Below, piece after piece: positions 24,263-37,370 of a stretch of 64,000 nucleotides of DNA. The notes below the pieces were generated by a model. It was given only the letters and a program-made list of their open reading frames with translations, had not been told where the DNA came from and made no database searches. Position 1 is the stretch's first letter, and every line of letters begins with the position of its first letter. The stretch is from Gossypium raimondii (taxonomy: Eukaryota; Streptophyta; Magnoliopsida; Malvales; Malvaceae): positions 47,175,890-47,239,889 of the forward strand of contig NC_068576.1 in assembly GCF_025698545.1 (NCBI RefSeq), given 5' to 3'. The position numbers and the translations under genes were made by a program.

Positions 24263-27120
24263 GTGTCTGCAACACATGCAGGACTACAACCAAAACGGTA
24301 ACCCTAATGACATGTCATTTGTATCATCCGAATTTCTAAAGTTCACACGAGACTTAAAAATTATCGGATATGTTATCGGTAATTATACATGGTAATTGTA
24401 CAAACCATACACAATAATATTCAATTTTAAAACATATAAATGTACAATTTAGTTACACGAACTTACCTCGACAAATGTATGTAGATACGAAGGCTACTAA
24501 TCCGTTACTTTTCTTTTGCCTCGATCTAACTCCATACTAGGTCTATCCAAATCTATACGAATGAATTTGACTTAATTCAATATAATTCATATTCAATTCA
24601 GTCCAACACATATTTTTGGAAAAATTACTATTTTCCCCTATACTTTTAATTTATTATATTTAGTCCCTAGGCTCGAAAAATGAAATCCATACAATTTAAT
24701 TCTTATTCAAGCCTAGCCGATTTTTATACATATTAATAGCACCCCATGTATTTCACAAAATTCAGAATTTTACCATAAACTTATCATATTTTCAATTTGG
24801 TCTCTAATTGATAATTTCATCAAAATTCTCTTTACAAAAGTTGTTTATCTAACACCAACCTTTAAAGTTGTTTATCTAACATCAACCTTTCATTTTCTAT
24901 TATAAAACTTTAAAATTCAAGCATACTCATTCATGACAAAATACTAATACTTTAACGATTTTGCAAATTAATCCCTGAGATAGATTAAGCTATTACGATC
25001 TTGGAAACATAAAAATGATTAAAAACGGGATAAAAATACATACCTAAATGAGTAAAAATAAGCTTGCTAACTTCAAGCTTCCATGGCTAGGGTTTCCATC
25101 TTTTTTTCTTTTTTGGTAAAAGATGATGATATTAGATTTTTTATTTATTTATCATCATTTATCATTTCTTTTCCAAAATTAACCTTAATAATTTATTAAA
25201 TTTCTAATGATTAATAATCATTCTTTTCCACTAACTACTTTAAATTGTCTATTTACTATATAAGGACCTCCAATTTAAAATTCCATAGCTTCTTAATACT
25301 TTTAGCTATTAGAATTCAATTTTACACTTTATGCAATTTAGTTCTTTTTATCAGATTAGACATGTAAACTGTAAAATTTCTTAATGAAATTTTTATACGA
25401 TAATTCTATCATACTATAGACCATAAAATAATATTAAAATAAATTTTCTTCTAACCTAGGACTTGTGGTCCCAAAACCACTGTTTCGATTTCACTAAAAA
25501 CGGGTTGTTACAAAGGTACACCCTATTGAGCCCTTAATGACCCAAAAAAATCAATTAGGTCCTTTCGCTAACGGAAATTGTTAGTTGATTAGTTTGATTG
25601 TTAACAACGCCAATGAGATTGTCGATAGCCACCAAAGATGATATGTGGTATGACACATACGTGCATACCACGTGGATGATGTGATGTAGCATGCCATATC
25701 AACAAGAATTTTAAAAATAATTAATAGAAAATATACATCTAAAATGAGTCCAAACAATTAATTATCTAGGTTCACTATTAAAAAAATTAGAAATTATAAA
25801 AATACTAATAACTTTAAAAAATTATAAAAAATTTTATATAAAAATTCATTTCACTATTATATTTGATAAAACTTAAATTATAATTTTATGTCATATTATC
25901 AATTTGCGTGTTCAAAATTGGAACTATTTAAAAATATGTTTCATATTTGATTTTGTAACAGCCCAATTTTGACCCTAATCGGAATAGTAGTTTCAGGGCC
26001 ACAAATCCGAGTCTAAAAAATATTTTAATATTATTTTGTGTGTTTATGATGTGTGAATTTAAATGTGTGAAAGTTTCGTAAATTAATTTTTTTGTTTGTG
26101 TTTAATTTGACAAAAGTATCTAATTGCATAAAATGTGAAATTTGCTTATTAAGGTGTGAAGTGTTTATTTGATAGTGGCATTTAAATATGAGGTTCTTAG
26201 AGGGCAATTAGCCCATTTTAAAGGATAGTGGACGGCATGATTGTTAAAATATATAGTTTTTATATATTAAATATAAAAGTTAAAATAATAATAGTATAAT
26301 ATTAAGTTATTATATCATAAAACATTAAAAAAATAAGCCATGTTCTTCATTTTTTTATCACCAAAACTAGAAAAGAAAATTAGGTTTGAAGCTTTGAAAT
26401 ATTCGGCCATTGAAGACTTTGATTAAGGTATGTTTCTGTTTCGATTTTTGATAATTTTTACGTTTTTGAGATCGTTGTTTTAAATACTTCAAAACCCATG
26501 TCTTAATTTTGTGAATTGTTGATGATTTTGAAATGTGTCATTTATGAATGTTTGAGTTTCATGATGTTAGTTGATGAAATATGAAATATAAGTGTTAGAT
26601 AAACATGTTTTGTCTTTAAATTTTTGGTGAATTTGAGTAATTAGGGCTAAATTGAGAAAAATAATTTTTTGAGGGACTAAAATGCGAAATAAATGACATG
26701 CATAGACTTATATGAGCTTAGTGCATATTCGGCCAAGCTATTGTGCAATGAAAATTTAATTATTTTGTATTTTGTGAAATAAGGACTAAATTGTGAAAAA
26801 TGTGAAATGTCAGGGGAAAAAATGTAATTTTCCAATTTATGTGTTCTTAGACTAAATTAAATGAATATATGTTTAAATAATATTTATTTGAATGTGTTTA
26901 GATCAAGAAACCAAGAAATCGGATTTAGATCGGGGGAAATCGAAAGTAGTTGAGTAACCGAGCTATTAGTCGACGACATCCGAGGTAAGTTATTAAGCAT
27001 ATATTTTGAATCTTTTTAAATCATCTTAGTATCTATGTAATTATGCTGAATTGAATGGTATATATATACATGTAGTGAAAAAAAAATTATTGAAATAAGA
27101 TGTATTGAATTGTTGACTTT

Positions 27121-27238
27121 CGGCACTAAGTGTGCGGGTATAAAAAAATTATGATAATGAGATTAGCACTAAGTGTGCGAGTTTAATTGTAAAGCACTAA
27201 GTGTGCGAGATTGATTATTAAGCACTAAGTGTGCGAGC
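27121..27238. repeat. GCACTAAGTGTGCGA array
   Basis: Four copies of GCACTAAGTGTGCG(A/G), separated by 13-27 bp. The core is an imperfect palindrome (GCAC...GTGC). It lies inside the reversed solo LTR. Confidence 0.75.
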
Positions 27239-27942
27239 TTATTAAATATTTTCGAATAACTATTAGTATTGAGTGTTGGACTTATTGAGTAATCATGATT
27301 AGTATAATGAGTAAATAATTGGAGTTCTTGAGTAATAACCGTTGTGGTTGTATCCAAGGTTGAGCTTTGTAAGTATTAAACCTATGTGGTGATTATATTT
27401 GGAATCAAATATATAAGATGATTCTTTATATCACATGATGATGAAATGCTTGTATTTAAATTTGAAGAAATGTTTATGGTTGAGTAATTATATTGATTTT
27501 AGTTAAATCATAGTAATAAGTTAATAACTATCTTAAGATACGGTAAGTTAAAGGTAAGATGATTTAGTAGTATGAATTGGTTAAATATTATTCGAGATAT
27601 CAAGTTAAATTGTAAAGTTTATTACTTGTAACTTACTAAGCTAAATTAGCTTACAATGTGTTGGATAATTGTTTTTATGTATAGATTTTGGTGATCGCTA
27701 CGTGTTCGTGGATCGTTTGTGAAGCTTGTCACAGTATCGTCTATATTTTGGTACTTTACTAAGTTGTTTTCGAATAAATGGCATGTATAGCGTAGTGGAA
27801 ATGTTGATTTTGGAACCAATGTATATAGGTGTAATTAATAGCCATGCAAAAATGGCTTATCTCTTTTGGTTTGAATTTAGTATTAATGCATATGTTTTAA
27901 TCGTCTAAAATGTAGTATATGTTCATGTTATTTTGATGTAAA

Positions 27943-28216
27943 AATGTTGCTCAATTTGGTATATATATGCTGCCTAAATTATTGTATATATGCTGTCCAA
28001 TTTTGATGTAAAAATGTTGCTCAATTTGGTATATATATGCTGCCCAATTTGTTGTATATATGCTGTCCAATATTTGGTGTAAAAATGCTGCTCAATTTTG
28101 TTGTATATATGCTGCCCAAATTGTTGTATATATGCTGTCCAAATTTTGGTGTGAAAATGTTGTCTAGTTTGGTATATAAGGGCTGTCCAAATTGATGTAT
28201 AAGGGCTGTCCAAACA
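27943..28216. repeat. TGCTG(T/C)CCAA minisatellite in the LTR
   Basis: About eight to nine diverged units of roughly 30 bp, alternating TATATATGCTGCCCAA(A)TT, TATATGCTGTCCAATTTT and GTGTAAAAATGTTGCTCAA. The reverse strand is an open frame here only because the repeat lacks stops; it is not a gene. Confidence 0.75.
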
Positions 28217-28752
28217 GGGTAGATTACCTATGTTGTAATATGTAGTATAGTTAGTAAATTGAAATGAAATATGTGTACAAATAAATGTTTGGATATATGC
28301 TTGATTTATGATATAATCATATATGTTTGGAAATGTTTTAAGAATTTGAATGATATTAAATTTTGATTAGGTAAATGATAATGATATGGTTGAATTTTTG
28401 AAACATGGTTAGTTTATGAAATTTGATTAATGATGCATGTTGATTTTAATTGGTTATGTGATTAAACATATATATATATATATGGAATGAAATTTCGTGG
28501 TTGAGTTGGTATAATTTATGAAATAAAAAATAATAATTTTGAGTTGGGTTTTTGATTGGTAATGCCTCGTAACTCAAATCCAGCGACGGACACGGGTCGG
28601 AGTGTTAAGATTTTTTTTCTTATATCAATATTCTTTTTAATTTTTAATTTTTTATCACATTTGATTTTTTTTAATTTTCAAATAATTGTTAATAATCTTT
28701 TATAATTTTTAATTTGTTTACCGTTTTACACTCATCCAAATGAATATTTTTA

Positions 28753-29451
28753 GGGTAAACTGTAGTGGTGGTCATCCAATTATCGATAAGTTTCTTTTTT
28801 GGTCACTCAATTATAAAAAGTTACAAAATGATCACCTAATTTTGGTCAGTAGACATTAAAAGGCTGACAGAAAAAAAATACATGTTAGTGTTTAAAATTG
28901 CATAATAGCAACTTTGACCTCAAATATTTATATATTGTGTCAATTTAATCTTGATTCTAAAATATTTAACAATCAACGTTTACGTATTGTATAACTTGGT
29001 CCTTGTAGTTTTGCTTTTCTTTGTGACTATTTCACCTAAAAAGCTTTAAAAACCAAATTTATTAGCTAAATTTGATAATAAAAATATATGAAAAAAGAAA
29101 CACCCAAAAATCCAATATCATAATTTTTCACCTTTTGTCATTCTTTTCTCTTGAAGCTCTGATTCTTTGTCATTAGATGGAAAACTAATTGATGAGATGA
29201 CTCGGTCTTCGTCAATTCACTTTTCACTAGTTTTATAATATTCGCACTTGAAGACTAAAGTAGGTAAGTAAACGTTGAGGATTAAATTTTCTTTTTGTCA
29301 ATTTTAAAAGTTGACATGTTATCTTCCCGTTAGCATTTAATGGCTGGTGACTAGAAAGAAAAAAGTTAGATGACCATTTGTAACTTTTCATAATTGAGTG
29401 ACTAAAAAAGAAATTTACTAATAGTTGGGTGACTACTAATATAGTTTACCC
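28753..29451. mobile_element. Mutator-like MITE (0.7 kb)
   Basis: Terminal inverted repeats of about 110 bp begin GGGTAAACT. They share CTTTTTTGGTCACTCAATTA with the inverted right end (CTTTTTTAGTCACTCAATTA). A perfect 9-bp duplication ATATTTTTA is at 28744-28752 and 29452-29460, which is diagnostic for Mutator-type insertion. No transposase is present. Confidence 0.88.
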
Positions 29452-29648
29452 ATATTTTTATTAATTATTTTTTTTGAAATTTCGTTGACATCCTTCCACA
29501 ATGACATGACACGTGTCATCTCTTGGTGGTTGTCTTCAGCCACATCAATGTTGTTAATAGTCAAACCAGTCAATTAATGATTTCTGTTAACAGAAAGGTC
29601 TAGTTGATATTTTTTTTTCATTTTTTAGTAAGAGTTTATTTTTTTTAC

Positions 29649-32600
29649 CCTTTTAATAAGTTTTTTTTTAATTAAGGCACGAGATCAAACACGACCAAAA
29701 ATGGAAGGAGTGAGAAAAAAGGATCAAAACTTGGAGGTGGTGAGCAACGGCGCTCAGCATCGCCAGTATAGGCCATCTTGGCCATTTGTTCGTCTAGCGT
29801 AACGTGTCATGACACTTCAATTTGGGTCTAGTGCAACGTGTAGGATGAATTAAACTATAACTACATAATTGAGCATCTCTTTTTAAAAAAAAAAATAGAT
29901 ATAATTCAATCACATTAATCTAAAGTAAAAATAAGAAAATAATTGAAAAGCATGTTTTCCCCTAAGATGTATAGAAATGTATAAGGAAAAGGGATTTTAG
30001 GTGATCTGTCTGTCGTCCAAATTGATGAACTCGCAAAGGGATGGGCATGTGCAATCTATATGCATGCATGATGTATCGACCAAAATTCTTCAAGCTCTTA
30101 ATAAAAGGCTAAGCTGAGTGTTAGATACATCAGTCATGTTTTGCAAAGTTGGGGCAAGTATTGCCCCCACTAAGATTCACAAAAGGATTGGAATATTGGT
30201 TTAAATTATTAAAAAGGTTATCTATTTTCTACAATGTTAAAAAGTTCCCTAAACATCTCATCAGTTTGATCCCAATATTGAAACTAAGATGCAATAATGC
30301 ATAGGATTAGGGGGTGATTTAAAGTGGCTTCTGTTCATGTGACTATCAATTTTGATTAATACAATATTAGGAATGAATCTTTTCAAATAATTAATTAGGT
30401 GAACCTATCGTCGAATATGGTATTCATGAATTTATTAATATGTATGTATGTTTGGTGCTTGTCAACAAACATAAAATAGATTAGGTAATATAAATTCATT
30501 ACTAAATAAAAGAAAGAAAACTAGTTGATATGTCAAATCTGTGTGAACATGAAATAGACAATTCGGGTGCTTCATAATTTCTTGTCTCCTCCATTAATTT
30601 TATTACTCAAAACTATGAAAAAATGTTTCTCATATGGACTGCAGCCTGCAGGGCACAGCAGGTTAGGAGAATTAGAATGATTTTGTTTGTCATTGCCAAT
30701 CATACAATTTCAGTTATCAGAATATGTATAAAAGAAGTATATTGTGGTGATTTGAGCCAACAAAACATGGATTAAGATTCGTTAGTTAGATGTTATAATT
30801 GTTGTGTTAAAACTAAGGTTATTAGATCAAAATTGACACCATCATCTGGTGGAGGAGCAGTTAAGATGAAGAGCAACCCTTGTGTTGTTCCATTGATAAA
30901 ACAACTCGGATCTTTTGGCTTTCTGCTCTTACATTACCCAAGTACAATAATGAAAGTGGCGTGGTTAAAAGAAGGAATAAAACAAGTTGAATGGAAGGCC
31001 TGAGTATTGACCTCGCCAAAATCAGCATGTTACCGATGGAGATACTGGGCAGGTTGCGGTGGTCCTTCATGTCTCTTGTTCAGTCTGCATCGTGGCATTC
31101 AACGGGTTTAAAATACCGCGACTTATAAATGAAACTCTTCAACAACACCCTATGGCCCATTCCCTAACCTCATGTGTATACTTACAAAATCTTTAGTACA
31201 GACACCTATGTAAGTGTCCTACACTCATTTAGCAACCCAACAAGCTGCCAGCAAACACGGGTTTCTTGCAGGAGTCGCGTATATACATTATAACTGTGGG
31301 AAAGCAATTATGCTCCCTAAAGAAGGATAGAATAAGTTCGTTGGGACCTTTAGATCAGTTTTTGTAACCAGTAAAAGTGCCGTCTCTCTAAGCCATTTTC
31401 AATCTAACTTCTGTGTCTGTAAAGCTCGCCAGGTTCATGAACCTTTCTTCACCTATGTGAGTGTGATGCCATATTGGCTTGGTTGGTTTGGGCAATCATC
31501 CGTTTAACGTTTCGTTGATGCTGACAGATCCTGACTTCCCCTATTGATTAAATGGTCCACACGGCATTGAATTTTCCTTGGACAGTTCTTTTCCTTCTTT
31601 CTTCAGCACAACCTTTAGATGGATAAGCTCAAAGCAAGTCAAATTGCCAGACAAACTTCCACCATACAATTAAAGACATGAGCAAATTTCTTCCTTTGCA
31701 CAAATGTATGTTTGTCTTGTCTGCATAATGGTTCTTTGCTAAGAATTTTGCAGCTGCTTTAGTTATACCAAAGGATTAATAGATGCTATGGATTATGCCC
31801 AAAATTCTACTTCACGTTCTTTGCCTTTCTCACTTCCAAGAATCAAAGTGTTGTTAGAAATAGTTGAATTATAAACTTGGTTTTACCAAGGGAGATTGAA
31901 GAACCTTGGGCTCTAGGCAAAATATTAGGTCTTAGTACAGTTGCACTGGAAGAAGAGTTAATTGCGGAACCGACAAAACATTGAATGAGAAAATTTGAGA
32001 TTATCTTAAATAGTAGCACTGAGCTTGTACACCGGTGTTTTGAGGATGACAGAGATTCATCATTACTCATGTTTTATAAGCGAAGGAGTGCTCAATTTCT
32101 AATTTTCAGTGCTTTTTGTACAATTGACCGAGTTGAGGTGTTTTGTGAATTTTCTTGCTGCAAGATTTCTAACTAAATTTTAGGTTAGTTCTATCTTTTC
32201 GGGTTTTAATATAATTTTACTTTGATAGGAAAAACATAACCCTGCCAAGCCCCTCAATGAGTCGCAGCATGTTATGAAACTATAAAAGGAAAGGAATCCC
32301 CATTTATATGATGCGCAGTACAAACAAATGGTGAACATAGATTTATACACCAAACTAACACAAAGCTTCATTGCTACGATAAGAATAGAGATCATAGGGG
32401 CATTAGTATCCCATGTTCGAAGCTCTTAACTATATGTTCGACCCATTGCTGAACAGAAGGGTTACATTTGAAGTCACAAAAACAGCAACTCCCACAGGCA
32501 AAATGTCAATAGTATCTCTGCCATCATTAGACATGGTTCAAGCTTCCCACCAAAATTTACAGTTGACATAGCCCCAAAATAATGATGATTCATATGGTAC

Positions 32601-32654
32601 AGTGTTCACAAAATATTTAACCACGTACTTCTTCATGATCCATGACAAATGTAT
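29649..32654. other. Intergenic DNA and probable SOG1 3' UTR
   Basis: No gene is recognised. The last few hundred bases before 32655 are likely the 3' UTR of SOG1 (minus strand). The ORF at 30861-31070 has a hydrophobic stretch but no family match. The zone 30850-31700 has more balanced composition and broken frames, perhaps an old retroelement piece. Confidence 0.35.
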
Positions 32655-35600
32655 TTAGTCAATCACCTTGCTCACACCCCAAGCAGTATAGCTATCTTGT
32701 GATGCAAAGTCCTACAAGACCAGTTAACAAGTTTATTATAACTAGAGAATATAATAGCCAAATTAGTGAAACAAGTTAGGAAAAGATGTAACATACAAGC
32801 TGACTCAGGCGGAACTCAGGTGGTGTATCCAGCTCTATGTTGGTTGGATCATCTTCCAGGTTTTGACACTCCTCCAGATCCTTCTTAAGATGCTCTGCTC
32901 CTAACTGAGCATAATCAGAAAGACGAGGTTTGCCATCTAGTATTCCTTCATTACCATCAGCATCCCTCCTTGGAGACTGACTCTGAAGAAACTCATCACA
33001 AAGAGACAGCCCTTCCACAAGCTGTTGTGAATCCAACAAAAACTGCGACTCACCATCCCACCACTTTGAATCTTCCTCAGCATGATTATCATTATTATCA
33101 TCATTATCTAACATCTCATTAAGATAATTTTCTGGAGCAGGTAGATCATTTAGACTGGAATTTTCGCATTCAGCTTGAGCTTCATCTTCAACATACTGCG
33201 TTGTAGGGTGCTTTGCTGAAAATACCTGAGAGAAAGCAAATATCACGGCCCATCTAAATTACCACTTACATTAGAGAGCATAGGATTGCATGGCCTCTAA
33301 CCACAATTCATCCAATGACAATATCCTAGAAAACAATTTTTGTATATTATAGGGAAATGTAATCCCAAATCTCTGACGTATGTTTCTTGGCTGAGGAAAG
33401 GTGGCTGCAAAGAATATGGTCTCAAATATAACCCTACTACAAGTAGATAAAAAGCAATCTACAAAGAATTCCAAGGCATATACTTAGGAAAACAAGAACG
33501 AGAAATTACCTGAGCAGAGGGATTGATGCAAGGAATGGTATACTCCTGTCCTTGGTCATATTCATCGCATTGCCTCCCTGTTCGTGGTGGGTCAGGTGTC
33601 ACAGACTTTGGAGTCACAGGATCTACTTTAACAATCATTGTATCAGTTGTTTCAGGTAAATCTTGCTCAGTTTTATCACCCTGTTTGGGTTGTTGCTGCT
33701 GATGAAATATTTTAGAAATAACATACTCCCCATCTTTTTCATCCTCCTCAGTTCCTAGATGATATTGGTGCATCACCCAATTTGTTTTCTCAGATTTTCC
33801 ACCTTTGACAGTGGTCATATAGAGAACCATAATCTTCTTGCATCCTTCCTGAACACCATCCAAAAAGACTGGTTTGGTCCTACCAGTCTTGTGCCAGCGG
33901 ACATCACCAAAATCATCACCATGGATCTTTCGACGTTTCCGAGTCCCAGTATTGTAAGCTTTGATAGCTCGATGAAAGAAGTGGGATACACTTCCATCTT
34001 CCTTAACCCCTAAAGTTTCAATTTTCTGTATTAATAATAGTAAAAAGATGCTTAAAGAAATGGGTAGAAAAAAATCCTCAATCCTTACCAACCTGGTAAT
34101 TTTTGGGGATGTGTATAACAGATACCATCATCATTTTCAATGGTTGGGATGAATTCGTTAATGAATGGATGGGGTTTTGAATCTTTCACACCAACTTTTG
34201 TAAGCAAATGCCATATGATCTCTTGATCAGATGGATCAAATTTGACACCTCGAGGTAACCCTGGCCATGCTTGATTGACCTAGGAACACTCACTTTTAGT
34301 TGCTATGTACATGTACTAATGCCCTACTGTTCTTAGTTATGAATATTTAACCCATGCCATTATATTTATTTTTATTAGAAAGTCAAGCAAGATAAACAAT
34401 CATTAAACTAGTGAAATCAAAATATCATGAGTTCCGTTACATGTCCATGGAAGCACTAATTACTTGAACTTATGATTGTCAAAACAATTATAATCCACAA
34501 TATCTTCGAATGTCATTGAATATAATTGGTATATTAATAATAAATCTAGACATCCGATGCCAGACATAAACCACATCACAAGTAAATAGCTTTATGGTCA
34601 TAGGCAGATCCTGTTTCTATACGAGTGATAAATTGTTGTAAGACAATAGTTCAGCAGAGATTAGGATTTTCCAAGTTAGAGTCAAGCAAGTATTGCAATA
34701 CAGAGCACTTAACTTGACAGATAGAAAAGATGGGCGGAAGACTGACATTGGACCTATTTGCTTGGACTCTTAATTTTCTCGAAGTACCCACGTCTGACAC
34801 TCATGTTCTGACCTTCAAATACATGGAAAAACTTGGAAAAGTCTAAACATACCTTTGCTAGATACATATCTGTATCCGACACTCACACCCAAGTCCAAGT
34901 AACTTAGTTTTGGAGACCATATGGTAAAATCCAAGCTTCTATTAAGTAGCAGCAATGTAACTGAGGTTAAAGTTTTAAGGCATTGCAGTTGAACATTTCG
35001 TTTTGTTGTTTCTATCATATAAGATGTTAAGATAGCAATAAAAACTCAAAAAAGCTCCTGAGCTACTAATGTAAACTTAAGATGCACTATGATGGTCAGC
35101 ACAAACCATATTATGCTTGTTCAACTAATCTCTTTCAGGTACCAAAAGCATATAACATAAAACATTGGACAAGATAGAAGTCATACATCACTGTTGTCAA
35201 TAACATGATGGCAATTAGGACAAGATCTGGTTGGGTTGCTGTTCCATGTCACCCTTCCAGGATCAGATGCACTCCTGATTTTGGACGCAATTCTGTTACC
35301 ATCCACCAACCATGTTCTGCATAAAACACCCAAAAGTGAGCAAACATCATCATTATTAGCAGTTCTCCCCTGCCTAACAACGCAAGTTCTCTTATTTATC
35401 TATACTGGAAAATCAAAAACCCAACCCAACGTCATCTATATCTATTACATAAATCTAATACAACAGAAAGCCCTAATCATAAACATACAAATGAATGAAC
35501 TAAAAACTGCCCAGATGGTCTTTTCACTTTCCTAGCAAATACCCAGAAAATGAACATAATTTTTTTCCAAAAAGAGAGGGATTTCAGCTAAGGATCCCAA

Positions 35601-35738
35601 AACAACATGCTAACCCCATCAAATATAAGGAACAGAGACATCAGAAACTGCCCCAAGTACCCAAAGTAATAATTTTTCTTTATAAATCAGGAAATTCCAA
35701 AGCAAGAGAAATGAAGGATAGTCAACTTACCCAGCCAT
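32655..35738 (-). CDS. SOG1-type NAC transcription factor, 436 aa, six coding exons
   Basis: SOG1 is the plant master regulator of the DNA-damage response, a nuclear NAC factor phosphorylated by ATM/ATR at SQ sites. Exons on the minus strand: 35738-35731, 35316-35187, 34279-34093, 34009-33510, 33225-32797, 32711-32655. Together they are 1311 nt with phases that agree at every junction. The N-terminus [16 protein letters not shown] and [12 protein letters not shown] (CxxC, residues 35-38) precede the NAC domain, which starts at [20 protein letters not shown] (residue 51) and runs through [20 protein letters not shown] and [11 protein letters not shown]. The C-terminal region has five SQ sites (Ser335, 341, 357, 416, 422) with almost the spacing of those described in Arabidopsis SOG1. 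The protein ends [15 protein letters not shown]. The start follows family conservation; an overlapping out-of-frame ATG lies 5 bp upstream. One intron donor (34092) is GTTGGT, a weak site. Confidence 0.95.
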
Positions 35739-37370
35739 GACATAAAAATCAAAGCATCTATTCTTCTCTCTCAGCTTTTGGCTCTCGTAAAGGATTTGAA
35801 TATTCTAAACAAAATAAAATCTTCGTTCTCAATTTGTTTCTAGTACCATTAAAAAAAATAAAAGTCCTTTAAAAAAATGTACCTTTTTAAGTTTTGAAAT
35901 TTGAAACCGGATTAGTGGGATTTCTACCGTTGCTCTGTACGAAAAGGAATAAGAAAAGACAGTAAAAGGTGGTTTCTTTGCTGTAGAAATTAAAGAGAAA
36001 ACTTGGTTTTATTATTAGTAGTACTGAAAATGGGTAAAAGCAGTAACAGAGGAGATAAATAAAAGGAGGTTTCGGGTTTTTCTCTTGACTTGAAAAAAGG
36101 AAAGTTCTGTCGAGGTTAGTGTAGGGTCGACTCTGTCATGGAAGGACTTCCGTTGACTAGAGTTTTGTATCCTTCAACTTCCATTTTTGCCATGCATTTC
36201 CTAACAACTAAAATTGAGATGCCAAAGCCCACATCTAGTATGTTGGGCTTCCACTCGAACCCACAATTTCAATCTTGAATACTTTACAGACCGCACAGAA
36301 TATCCAAGTTCATGGCATCAATTTTCTAACAGCAACTCAGATGCGTACATATATGTCAGAAATGGAGAATACATAATACAAGTTATAACCAAAACAAAGT
36401 GGAAAAAGTACCGGCAGTTTGCTTTTTGGCCCTACTTAAAAATAGACAAATTAATCTTTATACATTTTAGAAGGTACAAATTAATTCTCGTCAAATTTTA
36501 TATGCTAAAATGATGATATTGAACGTTAATTGAAGGATATATATCAAATTTTACCTTTGAACTATAGTTAAAATATTCAATTTGATTCTTTTACAACATT
36601 TTATATCGATAATTCTAAAAAAAATTTAAATTTTCAAAAGTTTTATTTATTTATTTTCTGTAACCATAAAATATATTTTGTAATTGATAATTATGTAAAA
36701 AAATTCAAGCACAATTATAAACAACAAGAACTCATTTCTTTAAAATTGCTAAATTTTCACAAGTAGGTGGAATTGGAATCCATTGGTAGGCTTTAAGCAC
36801 ATCGTAATAAGAGCATTAGATGCAATGTAATGTTTTATCATGTCATGTTTCGTAGTTGAATAAGCTTTTAATGGCTGATCTGGTCAATGCCAAAAGCTTC
36901 TTCCTTTTCCATAGATTTTTAACTTTAACAATTTTTTTATTGTAACTTGCAATCATTTGATAATGCCATTAATGCTTAAACTAAAAAAATCACTTCGCAA
37001 AAATATTAACACCACAATTGCAGCAGAAATAAAAATCAATACTTTGACCTGACGATAATATGTACATACAATCTCTGTTAAAATTATTACTCTATGATTT
37101 TCCTTGTTCACACGGTCTTGTATCAATCGAAAGCTCTCATTTTATTTTTCTTCTACAATTCAATTTTTTTCATAAAATAGTTTTAAACATCATAAATCAA
37201 CAAACTAAAATCTAAATAGCTTTCTTCTTCGATCTTCAACACTAACCTTCAGATCGACTTGAATATAAAGTATATTCTTTTACCCATTAATAGGTACTGT
37301 CATTATACCGATCGTGAATCATCGCTTAGAGCTCACTAGCCCAATTTTCTTTAAAAAAAAACTTAACAAC
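35739..37370 (-). other. SOG1 upstream region and intergenic DNA
   Basis: The first 300-400 bp upstream of the SOG1 start should hold its 5' UTR and promoter, with CT/GA-rich tracts on the minus strand around 35760-36100. I cannot place a TATA box or transcription start with confidence. The remainder to the hAT element is AT-rich with no recognised gene. Confidence 0.35.

Larger units (their letters stand above)
18879..25512 (+). mobile_element. Outer solo LTR (gypsy type) with nested LTR
   Basis: It begins TGTAACACCCCTAACCCG and ends AACGGGTTGTTACA, giving TGTAACA...TGTTACA inverted termini. A perfect 5-bp duplication AAGGT lies at 18874-18878 and 25513-25517. After subtracting the LTR at 19821-23584, about 2.87 kb remain with no gag-pol, as expected of a solo LTR produced by LTR-LTR recombination. 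It contains CACACGGCCGTGTG-like palindromes (19128-19372) and a hairpin array (24118-24262). Confidence 0.85.
25954..28608 (-). mobile_element. Solo LTR, reversed, inside the fold-back element
   Basis: The plus strand begins TGTAACAGCCCAATTTTG, the complement of the family tail, and ends CGACGGACACGGGTCGGAGTGTTAA, whose complement is a TGTAACACCC-like head. The LTR therefore lies on the minus strand. The 5-bp duplication GATTT is present at 25949-25953 and 28609-28613. The terminal TGTTACA has lost a base. No gag-pol is present. Confidence 0.82.
18823..29648. mobile_element. Fold-back/MITE element split by nested insertions
   Basis: The left arm (18823-18878, continued at 25513-25760) and right arm (29461-29648) are inverted copies. 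The left arm CTTTCGCTAACGGAAATTG and TTGATTGTTAACAACGCCAA matches the inverted right arm CTTTCTGTTAACAGAAATC and TTGACTATTAACAACATTGA, and both arms carry CTCTTAATAAAAAATG-like outer ends. The pairing becomes continuous only after removing the LTR at 18879-25512, the reversed LTR at 25954-28608 and the MITE at 28753-29451, each of which has its own target duplication. The outer limits are approximate and no duplication for the fold-back element itself was found. Confidence 0.65.

Noticed and set aside
27974..28213. 79-codon Ile/Tyr/Thr-rich ORF
   Set aside because: It is produced by the TGCTG(T/C)CCAA minisatellite in the reversed solo LTR.
30600..31100. Possible microRNA hairpins around CTGCAGCCTGCAGGGCACAGCAGG and other GC patches
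   Set aside because: No complementary arm at precursor distance and no match to conserved plant miRNA sequences that I know.
33759..34013. 84-codon plus-strand ORF in the SOG1 region
   Set aside because: It is the antisense shadow of the NAC-domain exon.
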